Assembly: GCA_963777355.1 (NCBI GenBank)
Contig: CAVZQK010000032.1
Location: forward strand, 186,001-250,000
DNA length: 64,000 nucleotides
Reading direction: 5' to 3'
Source of the DNA: DATJHM01 sp963777355
GTDB lineage: Bacteria > Chloroflexota > Ktedonobacteria > Ktedonobacterales > Ktedonobacteraceae
Part shown: in pieces, positions 27,859-36,046 of the stretch
Position numbering within the stretch: the stretch's first letter is position 1
Layout: each line of letters starts with the position of its first letter
Made by a program: the position numbers and the translations under genes
Notes under the pieces: generated by a model
Database searches by the model: none
The model's input: only the letters and a program-made list of their open reading frames with translations
Told to the model about the DNA's origin: nothing

Positions 27859-29637
27859 TTAATAGCGTCCCAGGCACTCAATAGTCTCATACAACAATTG
27901 TGGCAATACGCCAAAAGTGTAAGACATCAGTGTACCCTCGTCGCGCTTATGAGCACCACGTCCAAAGGGTCCCCAGTTAATAGCAGGAAGGGCAAGTTGC
28001 TGAATAGCCTCCAATGGCAACGTATAAGAACCGGGTAGCGCGGAGAGGGTAGACGCAGACCAGACGGGCATATTGGTAGTGAGAGCCGTCAGGTCTACCC
28101 CTGGATCAAGCTGCAAGTAGCTCATATCAGAGAGATACGGAAAGTAAGGCCGTTGTTTCAGCAGCAACGTGGGATGCATATTGACGACCTCTGTCACCGC
28201 ATCTTGCAACACACCCGCGCCAGGAGCAACCGAAGGATAATACGGCGGAGAGTAATAGATAATAACAGCAGGTCCCTGCCTGCCGCTCAGCGTCCAGAGA
28301 CGGCGCACGATATGCAGGCAGCGTTCGCGTTTATCCAGTGTAGCAGGCCAGCGTTCCCACTCGGCGCTTATCTCAGCAAGCACACGCACCTCGCCAAATT
28401 GCTGTACCATTTCGCGATAGAGCTCAGCATAGCTGAAGACCAGGCCTGAGCGAGGTTGGAAGCGTTCCTGCCAATTCTGTTCGCCGCTGGCCTCTCGCCA
28501 ACGTCGTTCTCCTGCATCAATACGCTGCAATAGTTGTGTTAATACAGCTTCAGTACGATGGCGTAACCGTTGCAATAATGCATCCGGCGTAGTAGTAAGA
28601 GTCAACACATTGAGATAGAAAGAGGCTGCAAATGGCAGTTGTACGTCGTAGTGGGTTTTCAGATCGGTTGCATGGAGTGTGACCGGCGGAGCAGTAATCT
28701 GCCCTGGCACACTATCGCACAGAGCATCGTTCATGCTGAGATCACGGATCAATTCAGCGGCGAGCAAATTCGCGTCCAGGCCAATAAACGGGAGGCCGAC
28801 ATGCGATTCTCGGCCAAGACAGAGAAAGCTCGGCAAGAGTTTGCCAACGGAGCCAGCGTAGATGTAACGATGCAGATCACCGGGATAAAGTGCGGTAACA
28901 TAGTCGATATTGAGCGCACCAAGATAGGTAAGAGCATTTTGTGCACGCAGATCGAGCAGGAAACGCACAGCCTGTAAGACGCCAGCGGATTCGTTCTCCT
29001 CGTCGGGCGTTGCCAACATAATAACGGAGATTGGGAGTTGTCCCAGGCGCGCATCCTTAGCCAGTCGGCGCATAAGCGCAATAGCAATGGCCACGCCACT
29101 TTTCATATCGCCAATCCCGCGCCCAAACATCCAATCGCTTAGCTCAGCCGCATCTTCTGCCTCCTCGCCACCCAGCAATGCATCCCGTCTATCAGCCAAT
29201 GCAGTCGGATCAAGCGCCCACGGCTCCAATGGTCCATAATCCTGGGTATCAACGGTATCGATATGTCCTAGCAGCACAAGCGTAGCGCGGCTTTGACCAC
29301 GGAGAAACGCGTAGGCATTCAGGCGGCCATAAGGGTCGCCCTCAAGCGGATCAAGTCCACTACTCGTATAGCTATCGTCCAGGCCATCGGCGTGTAACAG
29401 ACGAAGGACTTCGTGCGCGACCTCAATCTCTCCCGGTCCCGGACTCACACTGCGAATACGAACAAGTCTCTCAGTATACTCTTGAACTATAGCAAACCAA
29501 TCATGCTGTATCATACTCAGAATACTACCATACTTCTCAAAAAATTCACAACGCTGTAAAGATCCCTGGAAGGCTTTTTCGTTTTCTTGTAGAAGCTGTT
29601 CTGCTGTCATGCAAGTGTGGGGCCCTGATATATGCAT
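27859..29637 (-). CDS. rocB: M20-family metallopeptidase, RocB-like
   Basis: 592 residues, close to Bacillus RocB (about 566), which is implicated in arginine use. Zinc-site motifs are present: LVLLGHIDTVD (His, Asp), FGRGIGDMKSGVA (Asp), LATPDEENES (Glu-Glu), and the region near the end with WGPFGRGAH. It is probably a cytosolic aminoacylase or dipeptidase. The start is uncertain: ATGs at 29637 and 29610 both lack a strong ribosome site. No other roc genes are near, so the arginine link is by family only. Confidence 0.75.
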   Translation of the reverse strand: MHISGPHTCMTAEQLLQENEKAFQGSLQRCEFFEKYGSILSMIQHDWFAIVQEYTERLVRIRSVSPGPGEIEVAHEVLRLLHADGLDDSYTSSGLDPLEGDPYGRLNAYAFLRGQSRATLVLLGHIDTVDTQDYGPLEPWALDPTALADRRDALLGGEEAEDAAELSDWMFGRGIGDMKSGVAIAIALMRRLAKDARLGQLPISVIMLATPDEENESAGVLQAVRFLLDLRAQNALTYLGALNIDYVTALYPGDLHRYIYAGSVGKLLPSFLCLGRESHVGLPFIGLDANLLAAELIRDLSMNDALCDSVPGQITAPPVTLHATDLKTHYDVQLPFAASFYLNVLTLTTTPDALLQRLRHRTEAVLTQLLQRIDAGERRWREASGEQNWQERFQPRSGLVFSYAELYREMVQQFGEVRVLAEISAEWERWPATLDKRERCLHIVRRLWTLSGRQGPAVIIYYSPPYYPSVAPGAGVLQDAVTEVVNMHPTLLLKQRPYFPYLSDMSYLQLDPGVDLTALTTNMPVWSASTLSALPGSYTLPLEAIQQLALPAINWGPFGRGAHKRDEGTLMSYTFGVLPQLLYETIECLGRY

Positions 29638-29672
29638 GGGTCAGTGCATTTATTCGTGAGAAATTTAAAAAT

Positions 29673-29999
29673 GGAGAGGGATCAACCAGAGATAAACCCT
29701 CTCCCTGCCTCTTTTTTCGGGGGAGAGGTGCGCTCGGCGAGGTGGAGACGGCCAAGCCGATCTGCCCTACGTCGGTTTCTTCGAGGGCGAGGTGGAGACG
29801 CCAAGCCGATCTGCCCTACGTCGGTTTCTTCGAGGGCGAGAAGGCTCTTCCCGGGACACTTTTTGCCGCCGCAAACAGAAGCAGGAGGCGTTGCCTTTCC
29901 CATCTTCCGCCCTCCCCTTCACGCCCTTACAATTATCTCTTTCCTCTCTCTCGAAAAGACTGGTAGGGAGAGGCGTTTATCTCGGTTTTATCCCTCTCC
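29673..29999. mobile_element. MITE-like element with hairpin terminal inverted repeats
   Basis: The left end (29673-29704) begins GGAGAGGG, ends CCCTCTCC and contains AGATAAAC. The right end (29967-29999), reverse-complemented, is almost the same and also contains GAGATAAAC. The ends are thus 32-33 bp imperfect terminal inverted repeats, and each can fold on itself. The 260-bp interior has no gene but holds a tandem 50-bp duplication. No target duplication was identified with confidence. Confidence 0.5.
29737..29835. repeat. Tandem pair of ~50-bp repeats (AAGCCGATCTGCCCTAC family)
   Basis: Units 29737-29786 and 29787-29835 both read GCGAGGTGGAGACG, then CCAAGCCGATCTGCCCTACG and TCGGTTTCTTCGAGG; the second lacks one G. 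The same core recurs at 32361, 32445, 38951 and 39133. Confidence 0.85.
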
Positions 30000-30028
30000 A
30001 TGTCACCGAGTGAGAGAGGGAGCTACTT

Positions 30029-31306
30029 TTATTTTCCCCTGACGTTATTACTTCCATCGTCTTGAATACGCGCAGGCCAGAGTCCGAAACCAAGCAATCT
30101 GGCTGGTAGGGTGTTAAATCCAGGAATGCTGGACAGGAGACGAATTGCTGGTGGAAGAGGAAGTGCTTTGTTGGATTGGAGCACACGCGCCAGCACCTGA
30201 TCCTGCATAAACGACTGCACACTTTGAATAAGACGAGTAGGAATCTCACGCTGGCGCTGAATTTTTGCCAGATCACGATCAGAGACGATACCAAACTGCA
30301 AATGCGCCGCCAATACATTTGCCGCAGCAATGGCATCCTGAATCGCATAATTAATGCCAACACCACCTACCGGAGACATGACATGGGCAGCATCACCGAT
30401 CAGCAACAGACCAGGACGATGCCAACACTTCACATAACTGGCCTCAACGGAGAGGACTGAGATCTGTTTCCATTCCTGAATCTCAGCAATGCGATCAGCG
30501 AACTCAGGGACCGTCTCCGCAAAGACGCGGCGTAAATGTTCTAAACCCTGAGCGCGTATCTCCTGATACCCACCCTTTGGAATCACATAGCCCATCTGCC
30601 AGTAGTCGAAACGGTCAATGACGATCCCGATGACCCCTTTACCGATATGCCCCGCCAGACCAATCGCAGGATCACCAGGTTGATGAGAGAGGCGGAACCA
30701 GAGTACATCCATTGGGACAGAGGCCTGAACCAGTTTCATACCAGCCAGTTTGCGGATACGGGAGAAACGGCCATCCGCCCCCACCGTCAAAACCGCATGT
30801 ACCTCGTACCAGCCATCCTGTCCGCGATAGCGCACACCACGCACTTTCCCCTGCTCTTCAATCAGTCCATCCACTTGCGCACCCATTACCAGTTGGAAGT
30901 TGGGAAAGCGTCTGGCCTCCTCAGTGAGAAATTCGAGGAAGCGGGACTGTGCGATAACCGTCACAAAGGGAAACTTTGTTTTGACCTGTTGAAAAGCGGC
31001 TAGCTTGACCTGACCTTTTCGCCCTTGCAAGGCAAATGTTTGCAATTGAGAATGGCGCATCTGTAATAAAGGTTCGGCCAGGCCAAGATAGTCTAAATTC
31101 TCCATCACAATAGGATGAAGAGTATCACCGCGAAACTCACGATCAAAATCCATATGAGCCTCAAGAAGCGTCACACGCACCCCTTTGCGTGCCAGAAGAA
31201 GCGCGAGCATCACGCCCGCAGGTCCACCGCCGACAATACAACAGGTCGTTTCCAATACCTGTTTGATCTCATGGTCCAAAGATTTCTTTTCCGAAATGAG
31301 CATCAC
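30029..31306 (-). CDS. FAD-dependent monooxygenase (PHBH/UbiH-like)
   Basis: 425 residues. GGGPAGVMLALLLARKGVRV is the FAD beta-alpha-beta motif, LTVGADGRFSRIRKLAG the DG motif, and GLLLIGDAAHVMSPVGGVG the second FAD motif. It hydroxylates an aromatic or polyketide-like substrate with NAD(P)H. The frame opens with GTG-ATG at 31306/31303 without a good ribosome site. Some 30 bp upstream AAAAGGAC precedes an ATG at 31334 (MTEKLPLSTS) in a frame one base off, so the true N-terminus may be longer and separated by an indel. It lies 140 bp downstream of a TetR gene and probably under its control. Confidence 0.85.
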   Translation of the reverse strand: MMLISEKKSLDHEIKQVLETTCCIVGGGPAGVMLALLLARKGVRVTLLEAHMDFDREFRGDTLHPIVMENLDYLGLAEPLLQMRHSQLQTFALQGRKGQVKLAAFQQVKTKFPFVTVIAQSRFLEFLTEEARRFPNFQLVMGAQVDGLIEEQGKVRGVRYRGQDGWYEVHAVLTVGADGRFSRIRKLAGMKLVQASVPMDVLWFRLSHQPGDPAIGLAGHIGKGVIGIVIDRFDYWQMGYVIPKGGYQEIRAQGLEHLRRVFAETVPEFADRIAEIQEWKQISVLSVEASYVKCWHRPGLLLIGDAAHVMSPVGGVGINYAIQDAIAAANVLAAHLQFGIVSDRDLAKIQRQREIPTRLIQSVQSFMQDQVLARVLQSNKALPLPPAIRLLSSIPGFNTLPARLLGFGLWPARIQDDGSNNVRGK

Positions 31307-31373
31307 TTGTGCTCAAAGGCAGTTTCTCGGTCATAGTATTCCGTCCTTTTCTCTTGTATGTTCTCTATAAAAT

Positions 31374-31400
31374 GAGTAATTATCTGATTAATTAATTTTC
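31374..31400. promoter_or_regulatory. Candidate TetR operator, monooxygenase side
   Basis: TAATTATCTGATTAATTAATT lies 68 bp before the monooxygenase frame. A close match (TAATTATTGATTGACTAATTAATT, with 4 extra bases) lies before the TetR gene. Confidence 0.4.
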
Positions 31401-31446
31401 CTAAAAAAGTCATCTCTACAAAACAGGCTAAAAAGAGGTGGGGCGA

Positions 31447-32073
31447 CTACGTACGCGGCTGTAAACCAAGCAGCAAGGTATCCACAATTGAATCGGCAAT
31501 CTCTTGTTGGCTAAGTGCTAACAAAGATTCATCTTGCAGGAATTGCCGACGCACAACAAAGCTCATCACACTACCAATAAGCATCTGGCCAGCAATTTCC
31601 GGATTTCCTGAACGCAGCTCTCCATGCACCATCTTCCGCGAGAAAAAATCACGCAGAAATGTCAGTACCTGCTGTTGCAGCAGAGTACGAAACATGGCGA
31701 AAAGAGCGGGATTGAGCAGCATCTCAGGTGCAATGGTGCGTATAAATAAGAGAAAATTCTCACCCTCCACAAGCTGCAATATGTGTAAGACCAACGAGCG
31801 CAGAAAGATATCTGTCGGCAGCTCAAACATTTCAAGCGGGATCGCCTTAACAATGGAGATGGGAGAACGGCGCTCAAGCATCTCCAGGAACAGCGCTTCT
31901 TTGCTCTCGAAATAGTGATAAATCAAGCCAGGCGTAATTCCGGCCTCCCTGGCAATATCTTTATTGGTGGTCCTGGTAAAACCCTTCTGAGCAAATGTCC
32001 GTAAGGCAGCATCAATGATCTGTTCGCGGCGGTCCTCAACAACTTTCGGAGTTCTGGCCATCTCTCTTGCCAT
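31447..32073 (-). CDS. TetR/AcrR-family regulator
   Basis: 208 residues. The N-terminal HTH reads REQIIDAALRTFAQKGF, TTNKDIAREAGITPGLIYHYFESKEALF, a textbook TetR domain. The helical C-terminal ligand domain has no recognised specificity. It is followed on the same strand by the FAD monooxygenase, and similar AT-rich sites precede both genes, so it probably represses itself and the monooxygenase. A second possible start is 32061. Confidence 0.92.
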   Translation of the reverse strand: MAREMARTPKVVEDRREQIIDAALRTFAQKGFTRTTNKDIAREAGITPGLIYHYFESKEALFLEMLERRSPISIVKAIPLEMFELPTDIFLRSLVLHILQLVEGENFLLFIRTIAPEMLLNPALFAMFRTLLQQQVLTFLRDFFSRKMVHGELRSGNPEIAGQMLIGSVMSFVVRRQFLQDESLLALSQQEIADSIVDTLLLGLQPRT

Positions 32074-32090
32074 TTCTACTCTCTAAAAAA

Positions 32091-32124
32091 CAATAATTAT
32101 TGATTGACTAATTAATTAAATTAT
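32091..32124. promoter_or_regulatory. Candidate TetR operator, autoregulatory side
   Basis: An AT-rich stretch with TTGATTGACTAATTAATTAA lies 18 bp upstream of the TetR start and is shared with the site at 31374-31400. Confidence 0.4.
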
Positions 32125-32547
32125 AAAGCAGAAAGCAAGAAAATGCAAGGGATTCAGGCACTAAAATTCGGAGCCTCTTCCCTTCTTTCTCTTTCATCCA
32201 TCTGGAAGATTTGCAGTATCAGACAATCATTTGCGACAATTATTCTACCATTTTGTACTCCAGGAGGCCTATACTACATTCAGGCAGAAAACATGCTACT
32301 ACTCCGTCAAAGTTTCGTGGTAGGGGAGATCCATTCCAGCAAGAAGAGCGTTGGCGAGTTGGAGACGGGCAAGCCGATCTGCCCTACGACGGGGTTACGC
32401 TCCTACGAGGAGATACATTCCAGCAAGAAGAGCATTGGCGAGTTGGAGACGGGCAAGCCGATCTGCCCTACGAGGAAAGATTGACTGAGTAGCACTCTGT
32501 TTTTAGAACTAAGCTGGACTTTTCTCCAAGAAGGGATAAACCAAAAT
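32125..32547. other. 420-bp intergenic region with tandem repeat
   Basis: No gene is believed here. The right half carries the 84-bp tandem repeat described next. The upstream part is AT-rich and should hold the cupin promoter. Confidence 0.5.
32325..32474. repeat. Tandem repeat, 84-bp period, REP-like core
   Basis: GGAGATCCATTCCAGCAAGA and its copy at 32409 each lead through GGCGAGTTGGAGACGGGC to AAGCCGATCTGCCCTACGA. The core GGGCAAGCCGATCTGCCC is a small hairpin (GGGCA/TGCCC). Confidence 0.88.
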
Positions 32548-32943
32548 ATGGACATCAAAAGAAATGGCTCACAACCTTCCGGCAAAGGACCATCCGAGTA
32601 TTTTACCGGCACGGTCCGCATCGATCCCCTGTTCGATGCTCCTGAACCGGCTCGCGTGGCCGGTGCCAGTGTTACGTTTGAACCCGGCGCACGGACTGCA
32701 TGGCACACTCATCCACTGGGCCAAACCCTGGTTGTGACGGCTGGCTGTGGGCGGGCGCAACGCCTGGGTGGTCCAATTGAAGAGATTCGACCAGGGGACG
32801 TGATCTGGTTCGCGCCGGGTGAGAAACATTGGCATGGTGCCGCCCCAAATACAGCGATGACCCATATCGCTATTCAGGAAAAGCTCGCAGGCAAGGCTGT
32901 CGACTGGATGGAAAAAGTCAGCGACGAACAATATCAGGCATGA
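32548..32943 (+). CDS. Cupin-domain protein
   Basis: 131 residues, single cupin barrel. Motif 1 WHTHPLGQTLVVTAGCG (His, His) and motif 2 IRPGDVIWFAPGEKHWHGAAP give a metal site. These short cupins often partner carboxymuconolactone-decarboxylase-like proteins and are annotated as quercetin-dioxygenase-like; no partner lies here. AAGGGATAAACC precedes the ATG, with rather wide spacing. Confidence 0.88.
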   Translation: MDIKRNGSQPSGKGPSEYFTGTVRIDPLFDAPEPARVAGASVTFEPGARTAWHTHPLGQTLVVTAGCGRAQRLGGPIEEIRPGDVIWFAPGEKHWHGAAPNTAMTHIAIQEKLAGKAVDWMEKVSDEQYQA

Positions 32944-32981
32944 ATCGAACAATGATGTTGGAATAATCTTACCTGCTGATC

Positions 32982-33004
32982 TGGTATACTGATGAAGTTA
33001 TACT
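32982..33004 (+). promoter_or_regulatory. Candidate promoter(s) of MFS leader transcript
   Basis: TGGTATACT (32982-32990) is an extended -10 and a second TATACT lies at 32999-33004. Neither has a good -35. Confidence 0.4.
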
Positions 33005-33029
33005 AAATTGTACTCAGGAGTACTTTACT

Positions 33030-33050
33030 ATGATTCGTGGTCCCTGCTAA
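33030..33050 (+). CDS. Leader peptide MIRGPC
   Basis: ATG-ATT-CGT-GGT-CCC-TGC-TAA, preceded at 9 bp by CAGGAG, which itself sits in the palindrome GTACTCAGGAGTAC. Six codons with a full ribosome site, then 160 nt of structured leader before the MFS gene. The I-R-(A)-G-P order recalls the SecM arrest motif, but that is only a resemblance. Confidence 0.5.
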   Translation: MIRGPC

Positions 33051-33203
33051 TTTGCTTGCCTCTGCATAGCAAAGCAGGCTAAATCTTATCAACCCTTTCC
33101 AATTAAGCCAGCGGCATGGGCTGGTCTCTTTTGGCGTGTGCGCGGACCTCCCCAGACTCTCTGAACATTTTCGCTTTCTTTTGTGGTCTCAACGTTCAGA
33201 GAG
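33043..33203 (+). promoter_or_regulatory. Leader hairpins: translational attenuator of MFS gene
   Basis: Stem 1: CCTGC(TAA)TTTGCT, which includes the leader stop codon as a bulge, pairs with AGCAAAGCAGG (33069-33079). Stem 2: GCCAGC/GGCTGG near 33107-33124. Stem 3: CTCTCTGAAC (33157-33166) pairs perfectly with GTTCAGAGAG (33194-33203), and this arm contains the AGAGAGGA ribosome site of the MFS gene. A ribosome paused on the leader would disrupt stem 1; how this reaches stem 3 is not evident. Confidence 0.5.
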
Positions 33204-33211
33204 GATTTTCT

Positions 33212-34427
33212 ATGTTTTTGCGTTTTTCCCGCTATCGCACACGTTCTGACAGATGGTCGCGGCCAATTTTGTTGTCTATGGGGCTGCTGGATGAATTGAT
33301 TACAGGTATTCCCGTGGTAGCCCTACCCCTGTTGCGGGATCGTCTGCATCTCGGCTATGCCCAGGTTGGTCTCCTGTTTACTGTCGCGGCACTCTCCAGT
33401 ATGCTCATTGATCCCTGTATCAATGTGTTGAGTGATGGCCGGGCCAAAAAGCCCTGGATTCTCTGGGGGCTCCTGCTCCTGGCTACAGCATTTGGCTTTA
33501 TCGGTAATCTGACAAACTATCCCCTGCTGATGCTGGCCTTTGCTATTAGCTATCCATCTGGAGAAGCCGCCGTTGATCTCTCGCAAGCAGTCGTAATCGA
33601 TGCCGCACCAGACTGAGAGTCCACGCACAATGACACGCTGGACACTCCTGAGCAGTATCGGTGATTTTCTCGCCCCCCTTGTCGTAAGCATCTTTGCGGC
33701 ATTCCATCTGGGTTGGACGCAACTCTGCTGGCTGGCATCCGCTCTCTGGCTGGTTACCGCTCTGCTGCTAGCCCCGCTGCGTTTCCCTAAAGCCCATACA
33801 GAGCAGGAGGTCGCGGAGGATTCCGCAGAGACAGGCATATGGGCAAGCCTGCGCGAAGCGGTGCGCGATCCCCTGCTTTTACGCTGGTCGCTGCTCTCTG
33901 TTATCCCGTCTATGCTCGATGAAGTATTTCTCAGCTTTGTCGTGCTCTACTTGCATGATACCTTGCGGGTAAACGAATCGGTGATTGCGCTGATTGTCGC
34001 CTTACAGATGTTTGCCTCTATTGCAGGGCTGTTTCTGCTCGAACTTCTGCTTAAACAGCGACAACTTTTACCTACACGCTTGCTCATGTGGCTCTCTCTC
34101 ACTACCCTGATCGGTGTGCTTGGCCTCCTGTTCATACATACACTCTGGATGGTGATCATTGCGTTGATTATCATCAGCGCGAGTTGTGCTGGCTGGTATC
34201 CACTCGCCAAAGCCGAAGCTTATGCCAGACAACCGGCCCATTCTGGGATAGTGCGTATTGTGATAGGCCTGGGTGATCCCTTAGAGATGGCTTTACCAGG
34301 GGCCATTGGCCTGATCTGTGCCAGTTTCGGCATTCTCAGCGGTCTGGCAGTTCTCGGTCTGGCACCTGTACTGATGCTGCTCTTGCTCCCATACAGGCAT
34401 AGACGAAAACAGGCTGAGACGGAATAG
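33212..34427 (+). pseudogene. MFS transporter, split by frameshift
   Basis: About 404 residues and 12 hydrophobic helices in two frames. The first part (MFLRFSRYRT to VVIDAAPD) starts at ATG 33212 with AGAGGA upstream and stops at TGA 33614. The second continues MTRWTLLSSIGDFLAPLVV to the end. Both are clearly halves of one MFS exporter. Skipping the T of the in-frame TGA (GAC-T-GAG) restores the frame exactly, so either a one-base insertion or +1 frameshifting is possible. The inducible leader suggests drug efflux, an inference from context. Confidence 0.78.
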
Positions 34428-34462
34428 GATGAAATACGCTCTCCAAACAGCAGAAAAATGGG

Positions 34463-35590
34463 TCAACTCGTAGGAAATTTCAGCTCTGCTTCTGAGATTA
34501 CTGCTTTCCGCTGGATCATTCGTTGTGTCTTCTCCATCTGTATGATGGTAGTGTTGTTCTTATTACGTGATGATGGACAAGGGCCAGTTGAGCCGCGGAT
34601 GATCAGTGGACTCTCCAGCAGAGTATAACCGCTTGCCGATGAAAATCGTTTGTCGAGCATCTGATAAATCATCTGCGTGGCAAGTTGTCCCATGCGATAC
34701 TTTGGTTGGTCGATAGTTGTCAGAGGTGGGTTGGAGTGCGCAGCAACGGTGATACCATCACAACCCACAACTGAGATGTCATCTGGAACATGCATATGCT
34801 GACTACGAATGGCATGGAGTGCTCCCAATGCCATAAGGTCATTATAGGCGATGATCCCTGTAGGACGTTCTGCGGCAGGGAACGCCAGCAGCGTAGTCAT
34901 AGCCTGAAAACCTCCTTCCAGGCTAGGGAAAATACTGGGGCACCATTCTTCCGGTAAGCTTAATCCAAACTCTTCCAGCGCGCGTTGGATACCATGACGA
35001 CGCGCCTGCGAAGATTCCGAATGTCCATGCCCGGCCAGATAGGCGATCCGTGTATGTTGCAAACTGAGCAGATGCATCGTTGAACGATATGCCGCATCCT
35101 CCAGATCTACAAAGATGCTCGGTATCTCTGGATGATTAATATGCCTGTTGAGGACAACCATCGGAGTGCTACTCTGTTCGTGAAGGGCTATCAAATCCTC
35201 ATTCGGAATGCGTGAAGCACACACGATAATACCATCGATATGGCGTTGCATCAGCTTTTGAAGAGTCTTTTTCTCATGCAATGGATCTTCAGCAGTATTG
35301 TAGAGCAGAGGCGCTAACCCATGAACTTCCCCTTCATCTGCAACGCCACGCACAATCTCCGGGAAAAAAGGGTTGAGAATATCTGTAATCAGTAAAGCGA
35401 TGATGCCGCTCGTGTTTCCATCAAACCGGCTATCCCCATGTTTGTATCCCAACTCTTCTATGGCAGCAAAGACGCGATCCCTGGTATCCTCGCTGACACG
35501 CACGCTGCTATTGAGGACTCGTGAGACGGTTGCAGGTGAAACTCCTGCCTTTTTTGCAACATCTATCACGGTAGGATTCTGTGCTTTCAT
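34463..35590 (-). CDS. LacI-family transcriptional regulator
   Basis: 375 residues. The N-terminal LacI HTH reads TVIDVAKKAGVSPATVSRVLNSSVRVS with a hinge helix. The ligand domain has ALLITDILNPFFPEIVRGV, DGIIVCASRI, RPTGIIAYNDLMALGAL, DISVVGCDG and PLTTIDQP. There is an unusual C-terminal extension of about 35 residues. It is divergent from the sugar-acid operon that starts at 36047 and is its probable repressor. Confidence 0.92.
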   Translation of the reverse strand: MKAQNPTVIDVAKKAGVSPATVSRVLNSSVRVSEDTRDRVFAAIEELGYKHGDSRFDGNTSGIIALLITDILNPFFPEIVRGVADEGEVHGLAPLLYNTAEDPLHEKKTLQKLMQRHIDGIIVCASRIPNEDLIALHEQSSTPMVVLNRHINHPEIPSIFVDLEDAAYRSTMHLLSLQHTRIAYLAGHGHSESSQARRHGIQRALEEFGLSLPEEWCPSIFPSLEGGFQAMTTLLAFPAAERPTGIIAYNDLMALGALHAIRSQHMHVPDDISVVGCDGITVAAHSNPPLTTIDQPKYRMGQLATQMIYQMLDKRFSSASGYTLLESPLIIRGSTGPCPSSRNKNNTTIIQMEKTQRMIQRKAVISEAELKFPTS

Positions 35591-35622
35591 ATTTTCGTCT
35601 TTCTCAAAAGTAGTGAAATGCT

Positions 35623-35670
35623 TATGAAATACCTATGAAATATATAACCATATTTTTATAACTTTATCAA
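35623..35670 (-). promoter_or_regulatory. lacI-type gene promoter and repeat operator
   Basis: On the minus strand TTGATA (35665-35670), 17 bp, TTATAT (35642-35647). Downstream TATGAAAT occurs twice 11 bp apart (35623-35630, 35634-35641), a spacing of one helical turn suited to a regulator. Confidence 0.5.
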
Positions 35671-35811
35671 TGATAAAACGGCTTCCATACCTCCTTTTTC
35701 TAGCTTTCTCTTCCCTGAGCAATCTCATAATTGCTATCACTCAACACTATTTCATCTCTATAGAGCTCGCTAAAATCATACACTGTTTTTTTTATGCTGA
35801 CAATCACATCC

Positions 35812-35881
35812 TTGACATTTCCAAAAAGCTATGTTATCTTTCTGAAAAGAAATGAAAAAGCAAACAAGTATTTTTCATTTC
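35812..35881 (+). promoter_or_regulatory. Promoter of sugar-acid operon with overlapping inverted repeat
   Basis: TTGACA (35812-35817), 17 bp, TATCTT (35835-35840). The expected start site at about 35847 is followed at once by GAAATGAAAAA (35849-35859) and its exact inverse TTTTTCATTTC (35871-35881). This is either a repressor site or a stabilising 5' hairpin. Confidence 0.65.
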
Positions 35882-36046
35882 TAGCCGTGAATGACCACAG
35901 AAGAAGACTATGAATGCTTGTTTGGCAGAGCAGTTTTTGGCTCGTTTCTATCCCACATTGATTGCATGAATCGGCTAGAAGATAGAGATCAACAACAGGG
36001 TATACTCTATACATGGATAGTATGGGTGTTAGCCAGGAGGACTTTG

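Larger units (their letters stand above)
29638..30028. other. 390-bp intergenic region occupied by repeats
   Basis: No gene; most of it is the MITE-like element described next. The open frames seen here are translations of the repeats. Confidence 0.6.
35591..36046. other. 450-bp divergent regulatory region
   Basis: It carries both promoters and the hairpin described in the next entries. An ORF is open from 35891, but the real gene starts at 36047, leaving about 200 nt of 5' leader. Confidence 0.55.

Noticed and set aside
29632..30042. Overlapping ORFs in the MITE-like region
   Set aside because: They translate the tandem repeat in different frames and contain nothing conserved.
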